The notes beneath the pieces were generated by a model. It was given only the letters and a program-made list of their open reading frames with translations, made no database searches and was not told the origin of the DNA. Below, in pieces: positions 8,040-14,633 of a stretch of 20,265 bases of DNA. Numbering within the stretch: the first letter of the stretch is position 1; every line of letters starts with the position of its first letter. This DNA is from Sphingobacteriales bacterium (GTDB lineage Bacteria; Bacteroidota; Bacteroidia; Chitinophagales; UBA2359), in NCBI GenBank assembly GCA_016718845.1, contig JADKCK010000028.1:1-20265 (forward strand), written 5' to 3'. The translations under genes and the position numbers were made by a program.

Positions 8040-8507
8040 TTATTTTCTTAGATACATACATTCGTTTTCGTAGCTAATAAGGGCGTTGTATTGAGCCAAA
8101 ATATCGGCGCCGATAATGCCGTCTATGGGCGGAAAATCGAAAATGGTTAATGCTTGGTTAATGTTGCTAAGGTCTATGACCGATATGGCAAATTCGGAAA
8201 TTAAAAACTCGCCTAATGTTATGGTTTCTAAAAAGCTTAAACTTCGGGTTCCTTCGTTTGTACCAAAGCCAATTACTTTGTCGTGGTCTATTTCGGACGG
8301 TACTAGGTGTAGTTTTTGGGTAGCCGATTGTTGGTCTAAACAACTATGGCTGGCTCCTGTATCTATAATAAATAACATACTTTGATTATTTATGGTGCCG
8401 TAAGTAGCAAAATGCCTTGTAGGTGTTTGTTGCAGTGATACGGGTGTATAGTTTTGTTGTAGCAAAAAATGGTGGAGCGATTGATTGAAATTGGGATTTT
8501 CTTGCAT
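8040..8507 (-). CDS. Retropepsin-like aspartic protease family protein
   Basis: A 155-residue protein with the single-lobe aspartic protease signature: IIDTGASHS at about residues 48-56, the D-T-G-A catalytic triad context, and a later hydrophobic-hydrophobic-glycine element DGIIGADILAQYNA. Proteins of this size work as dimers, each subunit giving one aspartate. There is no signal peptide, so it is probably cytoplasmic. The region between the two motifs (SFLETITLGEF) corresponds to the flap-to-core strands. Its substrate is unknown; retropepsin-like proteins in bacteria are scattered and poorly studied. It is divergent from ssb with about 230 bases between the starts. Confidence 0.85.
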   Translation of the reverse strand: MQENPNFNQSLHHFLLQQNYTPVSLQQTPTRHFATYGTINNQSMLFIIDTGASHSCLDQQSATQKLHLVPSEIDHDKVIGFGTNEGTRSLSFLETITLGEFLISEFAISVIDLSNINQALTIFDFPPIDGIIGADILAQYNALISYENECMYLRK

Positions 8508-8615
8508 TTTTTGTTTTTTGAATAAAAAAATAAATTAATGTAGCATGTATAAAAAGGCAGATTTAATAGATAAATAGGCAAATTTGTGTTTTACGCAGTT
8601 ATTTTTTCTGAAAAA

Positions 8616-8646
8616 TTTGTTTTCAATAAAAAATGAGCTAACTTTG
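8616..8646 (+). promoter_or_regulatory. Bacteroidota-type promoter of ssb
   Basis: TTTG at 8616-8619 (-33 element) and TAACTTTG at 8639-8646 (-7 element, consensus TAnnTTTG) are 19 bases apart, the spacing expected for the Bacteroidota primary sigma factor. It predicts a leader of roughly 90 bases before ATG 8741. Confidence 0.75.
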
Positions 8647-8740
8647 CTCGTTGAAAACACACATAGTTTGGCTGCTTAGATTTGAGCAGCACGATAATTA
8701 ATAAATAAGCAATCTTAATCACCCATAAAAAACGGCATCA

Positions 8741-9175
8741 ATGAGTAGTTTAAATAAAGTTATGTTGATTGGGCGTTTGGGCAAAGACCCCGAAGCCTAT
8801 CATTTTGATAGCGGACGTATAAAAGTATCGTTTCCGTTAGCAACCTCTGATTCTTATACCAACAAAGAAGGTGTTAAAGTAGAAGAAACCGAGTGGCACA
8901 ATGTGGTTATGTGGGGTAAACAAGCCGAAATAGCCGAAAAATATTTGCGCAAGGGTAAGTTAGTGTTTATTGAGGGCAGGATAAAAACCCGCACTTGGGA
9001 CGACAAAGATGGCAACAAACGATATACTACCGAGGTAGAAGCTGCTGTTTTTACTATGTTAAGCACTGTCGAAGGTGGTGGTGGTGGTCACGAAGAACGC
9101 AATGGAGGTGGTACACGTACTACTCCGCCGCCGCAGTCTAATGATAACCCGGATGTTGACGATTTGCCATTTTAA
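8741..9175 (+). CDS. ssb: Single-stranded DNA-binding protein
   Basis: A 144-residue SSB that coats single-stranded DNA during replication, recombination and repair. The OB fold covers about residues 1-108 and shows the family's landmarks: NKVMLIGRLGKDPE at the start, EWHNVVMWGKQAE in the middle and GKLVFIEGRIKTRTWDDKDG after it. A glycine-rich and proline-rich linker (GGGGGHEERNGGG) follows, and the protein ends with the acidic tip DVDDLPF, the docking tail for partner proteins such as RecO, PriA and exonucleases. It is a stand-alone gene with its own promoter and terminator. Length and both ends are normal. Confidence 0.98.
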   Translation: MSSLNKVMLIGRLGKDPEAYHFDSGRIKVSFPLATSDSYTNKEGVKVEETEWHNVVMWGKQAEIAEKYLRKGKLVFIEGRIKTRTWDDKDGNKRYTTEVEAAVFTMLSTVEGGGGGHEERNGGGTRTTPPPQSNDNPDVDDLPF

Positions 9176-9201
9176 AAAGCAAACTGTGTTGTTATTGCAA
9201 C

Positions 9202-9243
9202 AAAAAAATCCCGTTAGCCAGTGTTTGGTTGACGGGATTTTTT
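9202..9243. terminator. Bidirectional terminator between ssb and the TPR gene
   Basis: AAAAATCCCGT at about 9204-9214 pairs with ACGGGATTTTT, and the inner part (TTAGCCA/TGGTTGA) pairs further with G-U pairs. The stem has A runs on the left and T runs on the right, so it can end transcription of both converging genes. Confidence 0.85.
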
Positions 9244-9271
9244 ATCAGGGTCAATAACAAGCTTGGGTTAT

Positions 9272-10672
9272 TTACAATAGTGTGCTAAACAGTTTGTTGT
9301 TTTCGAGGTGTGGTAACATATCAAAAAACAAGGGGCTTAGTTGTTCGTCTGTTTCAAGGGCATAATTAAACCAAACAAGGGCTTCGGTTTTTTGCCCTGC
9401 TGCATACAAACTAGCTGCCTGCTGATAGCACAATACGACATGATTACCCAAATGTTGTTTTGCGTTGGCAATGCAATCCAAAGCTGCTTGATAATTTTGT
9501 TCGTAAAAATAAAGGACAATTAGGTTAGTCCAATAAAATATTTCGTTTGGGCATTGGTCTATTAGTGTGTTGTAGCAAGCAATGGCGTTATCAATGTCGC
9601 CTAGTTTTTCGAAACAAAACGCCATTTTACTGAGGTACGGCTGAAAGTTGGGTTCGAGTTGCAAAGCTTGTTTAAGAGCAACAATCGCTTTTTTCCAGTT
9701 GTGTAGTTGGGTTAAGCAATCGGCTATTTCGGCATAGTAGTGGGCATTATGGGTGCTGGTATCAATTAGTTTTTCGAAATAGCAAAGTGCTTCGGTATGG
9801 TTTGCCATGCGTTTACATACTTGTCCAAGCATATAATATAAATCTTCGTCGGGGTCGCCTATTTCTAATGCCATTAGGTAATTGTCTTTGGCTTTTGCAA
9901 AATTTTCGAGTGCAAAATAAGCATTACCTATACCCATATATGCAAGGTCGTAATTGTCGTTTATGGCGGTTACAAACTCGTAGGCTTCTATGGCTTTTTT
10001 GTGCAAACCCAAGCCCGTGTATGCACTACCTAAGTTGTACCAAGCAAGGTCGCAGTAGGGGTCGTGGTCAATTATTGTTTTGTGTATCGAAATGCTTTCG
10101 GTTTGCTTGCTAAATAGTTCTATGTAATAATTTATTCTACTTAATGCACCCTCGTGTGTAGGAGCTAATTTTAAAGCTTTTTTGATAAACAGATACGATT
10201 TCTCTTCTTTTTCGCAAGCATCATACACATCGGCAACGGCTAAAAATATGTCGGCTTTTTCTGTTTCGTTGGCATACAACATAGCTTGGCGTAGGCAATC
10301 TAGTGCTGCCATATAGTTTTGTATGTTGATATAGGCTTCGGCTTGTAAAACAAAAATTTCGAGTTCGGCAGGCGACAAAGCCTGGGCTTTACTAAGCAAC
10401 TCTAAGGCGGCGGTGTTTTTATGGGCATCTATTTGCAATCGAGCTTTTTTTATAATAAAAAAAGACGAAAATGGGTGCAGTTCAACTGCCCAATCAACTA
10501 CTACTTCGGCTTTGTAAAAATCAAAACCTGCCTCGTAGTAATCAATCATATATTCATAGGCTTCTTGGTCAAAAAAATGAACGCTATTGGTAAGCAACAT
10601 TTTTTCAAATTCGTTAATAAGCTGCCGAGATTCGCGCTCAGGTAAATCTTCGTTTAAGTAGTTTTTTGACAT
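9272..10672 (-). CDS. Tetratricopeptide-repeat (TPR) protein
   Basis: A 466-residue all-helical protein made of about ten TPR units from roughly residue 60 to the end. Typical units are AWYNLGSAYTGLGLHKKAIE, AYMGIGNAYFALENFAKAKD and YYMLGQVCKRMANHTEALCY, with the usual W/L-G-Y-A-F-A-P spacing of 34 residues. TPR arrays bind other proteins; no enzymatic domain is visible, and there is no signal peptide. Proteins of this size and start (MSKNYLNEDLPERE) are common across Bacteroidota. The frame is open for 30 codons further upstream, but a -7 box (TACATTTG) lies there, so ATG 10672 is the likely start. Confidence 0.9.
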   Translation of the reverse strand: MSKNYLNEDLPERESRQLINEFEKMLLTNSVHFFDQEAYEYMIDYYEAGFDFYKAEVVVDWAVELHPFSSFFIIKKARLQIDAHKNTAALELLSKAQALSPAELEIFVLQAEAYINIQNYMAALDCLRQAMLYANETEKADIFLAVADVYDACEKEEKSYLFIKKALKLAPTHEGALSRINYYIELFSKQTESISIHKTIIDHDPYCDLAWYNLGSAYTGLGLHKKAIEAYEFVTAINDNYDLAYMGIGNAYFALENFAKAKDNYLMALEIGDPDEDLYYMLGQVCKRMANHTEALCYFEKLIDTSTHNAHYYAEIADCLTQLHNWKKAIVALKQALQLEPNFQPYLSKMAFCFEKLGDIDNAIACYNTLIDQCPNEIFYWTNLIVLYFYEQNYQAALDCIANAKQHLGNHVVLCYQQAASLYAAGQKTEALVWFNYALETDEQLSPLFFDMLPHLENNKLFSTLL

Positions 10673-10759
10673 AATAAAACATGCACAATTAAAGGGGAAA
10701 ATTGGGTGTGTTGAAACACCAAATAATAGGTATTTAGGGGGATTCTTAGTTTTAAAGCT

Positions 10760-10767
10760 CAAATGTA
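10760..10767 (-). promoter_or_regulatory. -7 box of the TPR gene
   Basis: On the minus strand TACATTTG matches the Bacteroidota -7 consensus TAnnTTTG. It predicts a leader of about 80 bases before ATG 10672. The -33 element is not clear. Confidence 0.45.
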
Positions 10768-11383
10768 GCCATAAAAAAGAATGTTGATAAGTTTACGCAT
10801 CCTTTTACTCATTTTATTACAATATAATGACGATATGGTGTAAAAAACAACATCTTAACACAAAGTTACGTACAATTAAGTTATTTTACAACAAAACGGT
10901 ACTTTACAATAAAATTAGGCAAGAGTAGATAAATTATTTTTTTTAAACTGTATTAAGCCTCAACAATTTTATTTTTTAAATAAAGTGCATTTTTTTGTTT
11001 TTTTTAAAAATACCTTGATATTGCTGTTTATTTAACCTAATTTGTACAAAATTAAGAGCGAAATACACTGGTAGGCTAAAAAAAACCAAATCAATTGCTT
11101 TTTTGTAATTTATCGAAAATTAAAGGCATTTTTGTAGTAAAAAAAATAGCTATATCAATTGCATATTACTTGGTGTTTTTAATAAACCAACAAAACCCAA
11201 GCAACAAACCTTTTATATTGTAACCTATTTTAATAAAATAAAACAGCTTGATACCAACAACTTGCCAATAATTTGGCTTATTATCTTGCATAAAAAAAAA
11301 GGTATTGTCAATGGGCAAGTACCTTACCGCTTTTTTACAGGGCTAATAGCCCACGTACTTAAAACCCTAGCCTATTTTTAGTG
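10768..11383. other. AT-rich intergenic region with no gene seen
   Basis: About 600 bases between the divergent TPR gene and the secreted-protein gene, rich in A and T runs. I see no ORF worth keeping. It contains a perfect 10-base palindrome TTTGTACAAA at 11041-11050, an imperfect hairpin AAGGTA/TACCTT around 11299-11325 followed by a run of T, and GGGCT AAT AGCCC at about 11339-11351. The middle hairpin could be a terminator of a small plus-strand transcript, but none was identified. Confidence 0.5.
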
Positions 11384-11407
11384 AGCTAATTGTAGTTGCA
11401 ATTAGCT
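11384..11407 (+). promoter_or_regulatory. Perfect 9-bp inverted repeat upstream of the secreted-protein gene
   Basis: AGCTAATTG (11384-11392) and CAATTAGCT (11399-11407) form a hairpin with a six-base loop TAGTTG, about 57 bases before ATG 11464. It could be an operator or a leader hairpin; the sequence does not decide. Confidence 0.5.
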
Positions 11408-11463
11408 AATTGGAACAATTATTGATAGTTATTAATCAATCCAAAAATTTAAAAAGGTTTTCA

Positions 11464-12102
11464 ATGATACTTAACTACAAAAAAATGTTTTTTGCTATTG
11501 GCTGTTTTATGGCTATGGCAGTTTCTGTTGCGGCGCAAGTAACTAACCCGTCTAGTTTCGATTTGCAATTTGCCAACCCAAACGTATCGTGTACAAGCGG
11601 TTTGTTTTGTGTCGATGTGCAGGTAAAAGCCTCTGGCGGGGCGCCCAATTTAGCATTTGGCTCGCACACCATTGGTTTTTCGTACAATGCGGCAGCCATC
11701 AACGAGCCGGTTTACACAGCCAGTAGCTTTAACCCTTCGGTAATATGCACCGGACCCGGTGGCTTTATGTACAACCCCTACCTAAGCACCAACTTTAGCT
11801 ACTCCGAAATAGGCATACCCGCCTTAGCCAACCTAACTACCAACCTAAACTTTTTTATACCCGGCTTCGAATGCCCCATTATTACCCAAACCTGGACAAC
11901 CATGGGGCAAGTATGCTTTACCATTGCCGACCCCACCGCACCCGTCGATTTAAGTTTCGATGCGTCGCTAACCATCGCCAACCTTAGCACCAACACCCCC
12001 GCACACACCGAAGGCACCTTCTCTACCCTCCTCATCACCCCACAATCTATTACCCCCTCGGCAGGTATTCGTTGTTTAGGCGCAACATTCACCAAAAACT
12101 AA
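11464..12102 (+). CDS. Secreted protein, cohesin-like/adhesion-type beta domain
   Basis: A 212-residue exported protein. The signal peptide covers about residues 8-26 (MFFAIGCFMAMAVSVAAQ, cleavage after the AAQ). The mature part is rich in N, S, T and G with paired cysteines and reads like a single beta-sandwich: FDLQFANPNVSCTSGLFCVD, then TIGFSYNAAAI, and TMGQVCFTIAD. This pattern resembles the cohesin-like N-terminal domains of large Bacteroidota surface proteins, but here the protein stops after one domain and has no type IX sorting tail. ATG 11464 is preferred to an upstream TTG at 11410, because it puts the signal peptide at the N-terminus. Codons in the second half are more C-rich than in the first. 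The function is unknown. Confidence 0.75.
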   Translation: MILNYKKMFFAIGCFMAMAVSVAAQVTNPSSFDLQFANPNVSCTSGLFCVDVQVKASGGAPNLAFGSHTIGFSYNAAAINEPVYTASSFNPSVICTGPGGFMYNPYLSTNFSYSEIGIPALANLTTNLNFFIPGFECPIITQTWTTMGQVCFTIADPTAPVDLSFDASLTIANLSTNTPAHTEGTFSTLLITPQSITPSAGIRCLGATFTKN

Positions 12103-12121
12103 ACCGCCCCCAATACATACC

Positions 12122-12166
12122 AAATCCGCTATGCCCTAAAACATTGTTTTAGGGCATAGCGGATTT
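12122..12166 (+). terminator. Long perfect hairpin, probable terminator
   Basis: A 21-base perfect inverted repeat (12122-12142 and 12146-12166, outer end AAATCCGCTATG) with a three-base loop ATT. It begins 20 bases after the stop of the secreted-protein gene. The T tract is short (ATTTATTA), so termination is likely but not certain; it may also stabilise the transcript's 3' end. Confidence 0.8.
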
Positions 12167-12243
12167 ATTAGTACACACCATCCAAGCTAAGAAGACATAG
12201 CTTTTACAGCCTTAAAAAGTCGGGGACAAAGGGATTTTTGGAC

Positions 12244-12375
12244 ATGCCCAACGCCAACTATAAGGCATTACAAAGGCAAGGTAGATGGCAAGACCTTAGA
12301 GAAGTAGAATGCTACACCGCAGATATTACCGTATCAGACTATGCCGACCAGCTTAACAATATTGCACCAATTTAA
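12244..12375 (+). CDS. Small ORF of 43 codons, possibly a gene remnant
   Basis: Starts MPNANYKALQRQGRWQ and ends QLNNIAPI. The frame is open upstream to 12172 and reads SLKKSGTKGFLD just before the ATG, so this may be the end of a longer protein whose beginning has been lost rather than a complete gene. Its composition is protein-like, not random AT-rich, but I recognise no family. Confidence 0.35.
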   Translation: MPNANYKALQRQGRWQDLREVECYTADITVSDYADQLNNIAPI

Positions 12376-12406
12376 CGCCGAAAAAAAGTTTTTCAAAGTT
12401 TTTTTG

Positions 12407-12516
12407 AAAATCAAGTGTCATTGTGTCACACCATAAAAAAAACCACATAACTACCTAATAATCAAGGAGTTATGTGGCTTTTTTGTCATGAAACTTGATT
12501 TTTGCAAGTGTCATTG
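12407..12516. repeat. Nested inverted and direct repeats around a hairpin
   Basis: A central hairpin pairs CCACATAACT (12443-12452) with AGTTATGTGG (12468-12477), extended by CCT/AGG across one bulge, with A runs before and T runs after. Outside it, AAAATCAAGT (12407-12416) is the exact inverse of ACTTGATTTT (12493-12502). A 12-base direct repeat CAAGTGTCATTG occurs at 12412-12423 and 12505-12516. The central part could work as a bidirectional terminator. Confidence 0.8.
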
Positions 12517-12613
12517 AAAGTTTAATTTTATATATATAATTGCCTATTTATCAGGCAGTTATGTAATGATACTTAAAAAGCATTTTTGTGCAAAAAAATA
12601 AAAAACAAAAAAG

Positions 12614-12650
12614 CACAAGCCCCGTACTCTCTATAAGTACGGGGCTTGTG
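12614..12650 (-). terminator. Terminator of the 73-codon minus-strand ORF
   Basis: CACAAGCCCCGTACT (12614-12628) and its complement (12636-12650) form a perfect 15-bp stem with a seven-base loop. On the minus strand a T run follows (TTTTTTGTTTTT), and the stem begins five bases after the stop codon of the minus-strand ORF, a classic intrinsic terminator. Confidence 0.85.
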
Positions 12651-12655
12651 TGTTT

Positions 12656-12877
12656 TTAAACAACTTTTAGTTGTATTTTTAGTGATAGCAAATCACTAGC
12701 ACTAGCATAAACTAGTCTGTCGGTTCTTCTCATAGTTTCCTCCATCTCAAAACGTAGAGATAAATTACGGTAACTATTATTTAAGATACGCAAAGATTGC
12801 TCAAGGCAGTGTAGCCTATTTAAAACACGAAATACCTTTAGGTTTGTTTTTAGACCTCGTTTTTTGTTCTTTTTCAT
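12656..12877 (-). CDS. Small basic protein of unknown function (73 residues)
   Basis: A 73-residue protein, very basic at the start (MKKNKKRGLKTNLK), then helical, probably a coiled coil (LNRLHCLEQSLRILNNSY), with an amphipathic end. I recognise no family. Support for a real gene comes from the strong terminator placed directly after its stop on the same strand. Its ATG abuts a copy of the ten-base motif CTGGACGACG (12878-12887, inverted relative to the gene), which recurs twice nearby, so the gene may belong to a small mobile or repeat element. Confidence 0.5.
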   Translation of the reverse strand: MKKNKKRGLKTNLKVFRVLNRLHCLEQSLRILNNSYRNLSLRFEMEETMRRTDRLVYASASDLLSLKIQLKVV

Positions 12878-13103
12878 CTGGACGACGATTTAAATTGTGA
12901 AAAAAAGTAAACGGAAAAAGGGCATACACCCCCTACGTCGTCCAGGACAACCTATTTAGCACGACAAGCGCGTATTTAGGCAGGAGGTAGCCCAATATAT
13001 TTAACCGCAATTAAGCGGAATAAATTAGCTACTGTATATAATGATGCAACAAGGCATAAAAAAGGGAGCCTTGTGTACTAAATTTTGGTTTGTCTGGACG
13101 ACG
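12878..13103. repeat. Three copies of CTGGACGACG
   Basis: The ten-base sequence is at 12878-12887 (plus), 12936-12945 (inverted, CGTCGTCCAG) and 13094-13103 (plus). Both adjacent pairs are in opposite orientation. The DNA between them has no gene; it contains CCGC AATTAA GCGG near 13004-13018 and CAAGGC/GCCTTG (13050-13055 and 13068-13073). Spacing and orientation suggest binding sites or ends of a small element. Confidence 0.7.
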
Positions 13104-13196
13104 CTGCAAAGGCACGGTTGTTTTTTTAATTGTCAAGCGGTTTTGGTGTTTTTTCAAAAAAAATAGTGAATGGTGTATTTTTTAGTTTTTTTGTTG

Positions 13197-13204
13197 TAAC
13201 TTTG
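13197..13204 (+). promoter_or_regulatory. -7 box of the GNAT-like gene
   Basis: TAACTTTG matches TAnnTTTG and ends 17 bases before ATG 13222, giving a very short leader. The -33 element is not clear. Confidence 0.5.
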
Positions 13205-13221
13205 CACTAATAAAATCCACG

Positions 13222-13728
13222 ATGAGTGAAATTAACATTGTTGTAGATAAGCTAACCAACTCTATCGAAAACCGTATAACCGGCGATGTGTTTGATACCC
13301 AAGTGCTAGCCATTGTTAGCCAAGATTTTAAAACAATAACTAAAAAAAACAATTGGCTTTTTAATTGGAAAAAAGAAACGCAAACCGCCAATGTGTTTAA
13401 GCTGGTTGTGCAAAGCAACACAGTTATTCAGGGCTTAATTAGCCTTATCGACATTGGCGATAGCATAAGTATACCCTTAATAGAATCAGCACCATTTAAT
13501 AGGGGCGATGATAAGGTGTATTTGGGTGTTGCAGGAAATTTGTTTGCCTATGCTTGCAAAACAGCATTTGACAAGGGGTACGATGGTTGCGTATCGTTTT
13601 ATGCAAAAACTGCTTTGTTTTCGCATTACGAAACAATATTAGGAGCAAAACGTATAGGGCGCGGTTTGCTAATGGTTATAGAACCGCTCGAAGCCCAAAA
13701 ACTAGTTGACAAATACTTTAAACCTTAA
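13222..13728 (+). CDS. GNAT-fold-like protein of unknown function
   Basis: A 168-residue protein. The second half has the layout of a GNAT acetyltransferase: a strand (GLISLIDIGDSISIPLIESAP), a helix after YLGVAGNLFAYACKTAFDKG, a strand (GCVSFYAKT) and a final LFSHYETILGAKRIGRGLLM, like the HYExLGF element of acetyltransferases. The acetyl-CoA pyrophosphate loop (RxxGxG/A) is not clearly present, so it may not bind acetyl-CoA in the usual way. A 49-codon gene follows 10 bases after the stop, and double terminators come after that, marking a two-gene operon. Small conserved pairs of this kind are familiar from Bacteroidota, but I know of no experimental function. Confidence 0.7.
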   Translation: MSEINIVVDKLTNSIENRITGDVFDTQVLAIVSQDFKTITKKNNWLFNWKKETQTANVFKLVVQSNTVIQGLISLIDIGDSISIPLIESAPFNRGDDKVYLGVAGNLFAYACKTAFDKGYDGCVSFYAKTALFSHYETILGAKRIGRGLLMVIEPLEAQKLVDKYFKP

Positions 13729-13738
13729 TAAAAAAAAC

Positions 13739-13888
13739 ATGGGACATATAAACGAACCAGCCGGTGTTACCTTTACGGTAGTAAATAAACGCTTAACCGA
13801 GGCCGATAAAAAGTTACTTTCTGCGCACATACAAAAACTAAAAGAGCAACAAATCAAAAAACGAAAACGCAAAAAAGCAACATCGTAA
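13739..13888 (+). CDS. Small lysine-rich protein paired with the GNAT-like gene (49 residues)
   Basis: Starts at ATG 13739 (MGHINEPAGVTFTVVNKRLT), 10 bases after the preceding stop. The first half is ordinary; the end is strongly basic (KKRKRKKATS). The short conserved-looking start followed by a helix (EADKKLLSAHIQKLKEQQ) and its place in an operon support a real gene. An upstream non-ATG start at 13706 would overlap the preceding gene and is less likely. Function unknown; a regulator or partner of the GNAT-like protein is possible. Confidence 0.65.
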   Translation: MGHINEPAGVTFTVVNKRLTEADKKLLSAHIQKLKEQQIKKRKRKKATS

Positions 13889-13933
13889 ATATATCCCCCC
13901 CATTTACCAATTGGTAAATGGGGGGATATATTT
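13887..13933 (+). terminator. Long hairpin at the end of the GNAT-like operon
   Basis: ATATATCCCCCC and CATTTACC pair with GGTAAATG and GGGGGATATAT around the loop AATT; one side has seven C and the other six G, leaving one bulge. The stem begins within the stop codon. It is the first of two adjacent hairpins. Confidence 0.75.
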
Positions 13934-13945
13934 GTATTCGGACTG

Positions 13946-13985
13946 CCTTAACTGTATGATAATAGCATACAGTTAAGGTTTTTTT
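13946..13985 (+). terminator. Intrinsic terminator
   Basis: CCTTAACTGTATG (13946-13958) and CATACAGTTAAGG (13966-13978) form a perfect 13-bp stem with a seven-base loop, followed by seven T: a textbook intrinsic terminator for the GNAT-like operon. Confidence 0.9.
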
Positions 13986-13996
13986 GTGGTACATTG

Positions 13997-14004
13997 TACC
14001 TTTG
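13997..14004 (+). promoter_or_regulatory. Possible -7 box for the 78-codon ORF
   Basis: TACCTTTG matches TAnnTTTG and lies about 48 bases before ATG 14053, directly after the terminator of the preceding operon. Confidence 0.4.
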
Positions 14005-14052
14005 CCTCGCTTTCTGTGATATAAACACAATTCCACACAAAAAAATTATTAA

Positions 14053-14289
14053 ATGACTCTTCAAGAAATTCAAGCGTTAAAGGCTGCAAATCTGTACAAC
14101 GATTACCTAACTACTACCGATGCGTTAGTGCGCCAACAACTTATTAGCGCCGCTCAAAATACAAGTGTTCTTACGGCTACTGGCGATGGAAACAATCGCA
14201 TATCGACTATGATGGCATATTCAACTGGCGGTTTAAACCAAAAATACACCATATTATTCGATAACTCGGCAAGTACCGAAAGTTGGTGA
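14053..14289 (+). CDS. Hypothetical protein, 78 residues, possibly truncated
   Basis: Starts MTLQEIQALKAANLYNDYL, a plausible helix, and ends SASTESW with a stop that falls inside a short repeat-like sequence (GGTGAGCCTGCCGAACC, 14285-14301). The coding part has normal composition and a possible promoter box, but the second half (STGGLNQKYTILFDNSAST) has little shape of its own. The repeat may have cut off a longer gene. I do not recognise the family. Confidence 0.45.
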   Translation: MTLQEIQALKAANLYNDYLTTTDALVRQQLISAAQNTSVLTATGDGNNRISTMMAYSTGGLNQKYTILFDNSASTESW

Positions 14290-14309
14290 GCCTGCCGAAC
14301 CATTGTTTG

Positions 14310-14490
14310 CCCACAAAACAACAAGTTTGCGCCTCCAACTTTTACAAAATTACCCACCCAAACCAAATCTACACCCATCTGCCAATAAAATGCATTTGCT
14401 TCGCGCAGTTCCATATTCGGTGCTGATTGCACCTTTGGTCTACCCACAAAACAACAAGTTTGCGCCTCCAACTTTTACAAAATTACCCAC
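14310..14490. repeat. Exact 48-bp direct repeat, two copies
   Basis: Positions 14310-14357 and 14443-14490 are identical (both begin CCCACAAAACAACAAG and end AAATTACCCAC), with an offset of 133 bases. Weaker similarity continues on both sides. No convincing gene lies in 14290-14600; the ORFs that cross the repeat on either strand look accidental. Confidence 0.9.
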
Positions 14491-14600
14491 ACAAACACAC
14501 CTTAAGCCACCTAACAAGCAATTAACCCAGTTATCAACACCAATATCGCCAATATTTCCAAAAAAATACACCTAAAAATACTTGGTTTTAAAAAAATGCT

Positions 14601-14608
14601 TACTTTTG
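14601..14608 (+). promoter_or_regulatory. -7 box of recN
   Basis: TACTTTTG matches TAnnTTTG; TTG at 14582-14584 is a possible -33 element. The leader before ATG 14634 is short. Confidence 0.5.
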
Positions 14609-14633
14609 TAGCGGAAAACTAAACATTACCAAC

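Noticed and set aside
10673..10762. 30-codon N-terminal extension of the TPR protein
   Set aside because: The extension overlaps a likely -7 promoter box (TACATTTG) and does not resemble the TPR protein's start.
14154..14575. ORFs on both strands across the 48-bp repeat
   Set aside because: Their similarity to each other comes only from the repeat; low-complexity products with no family features.
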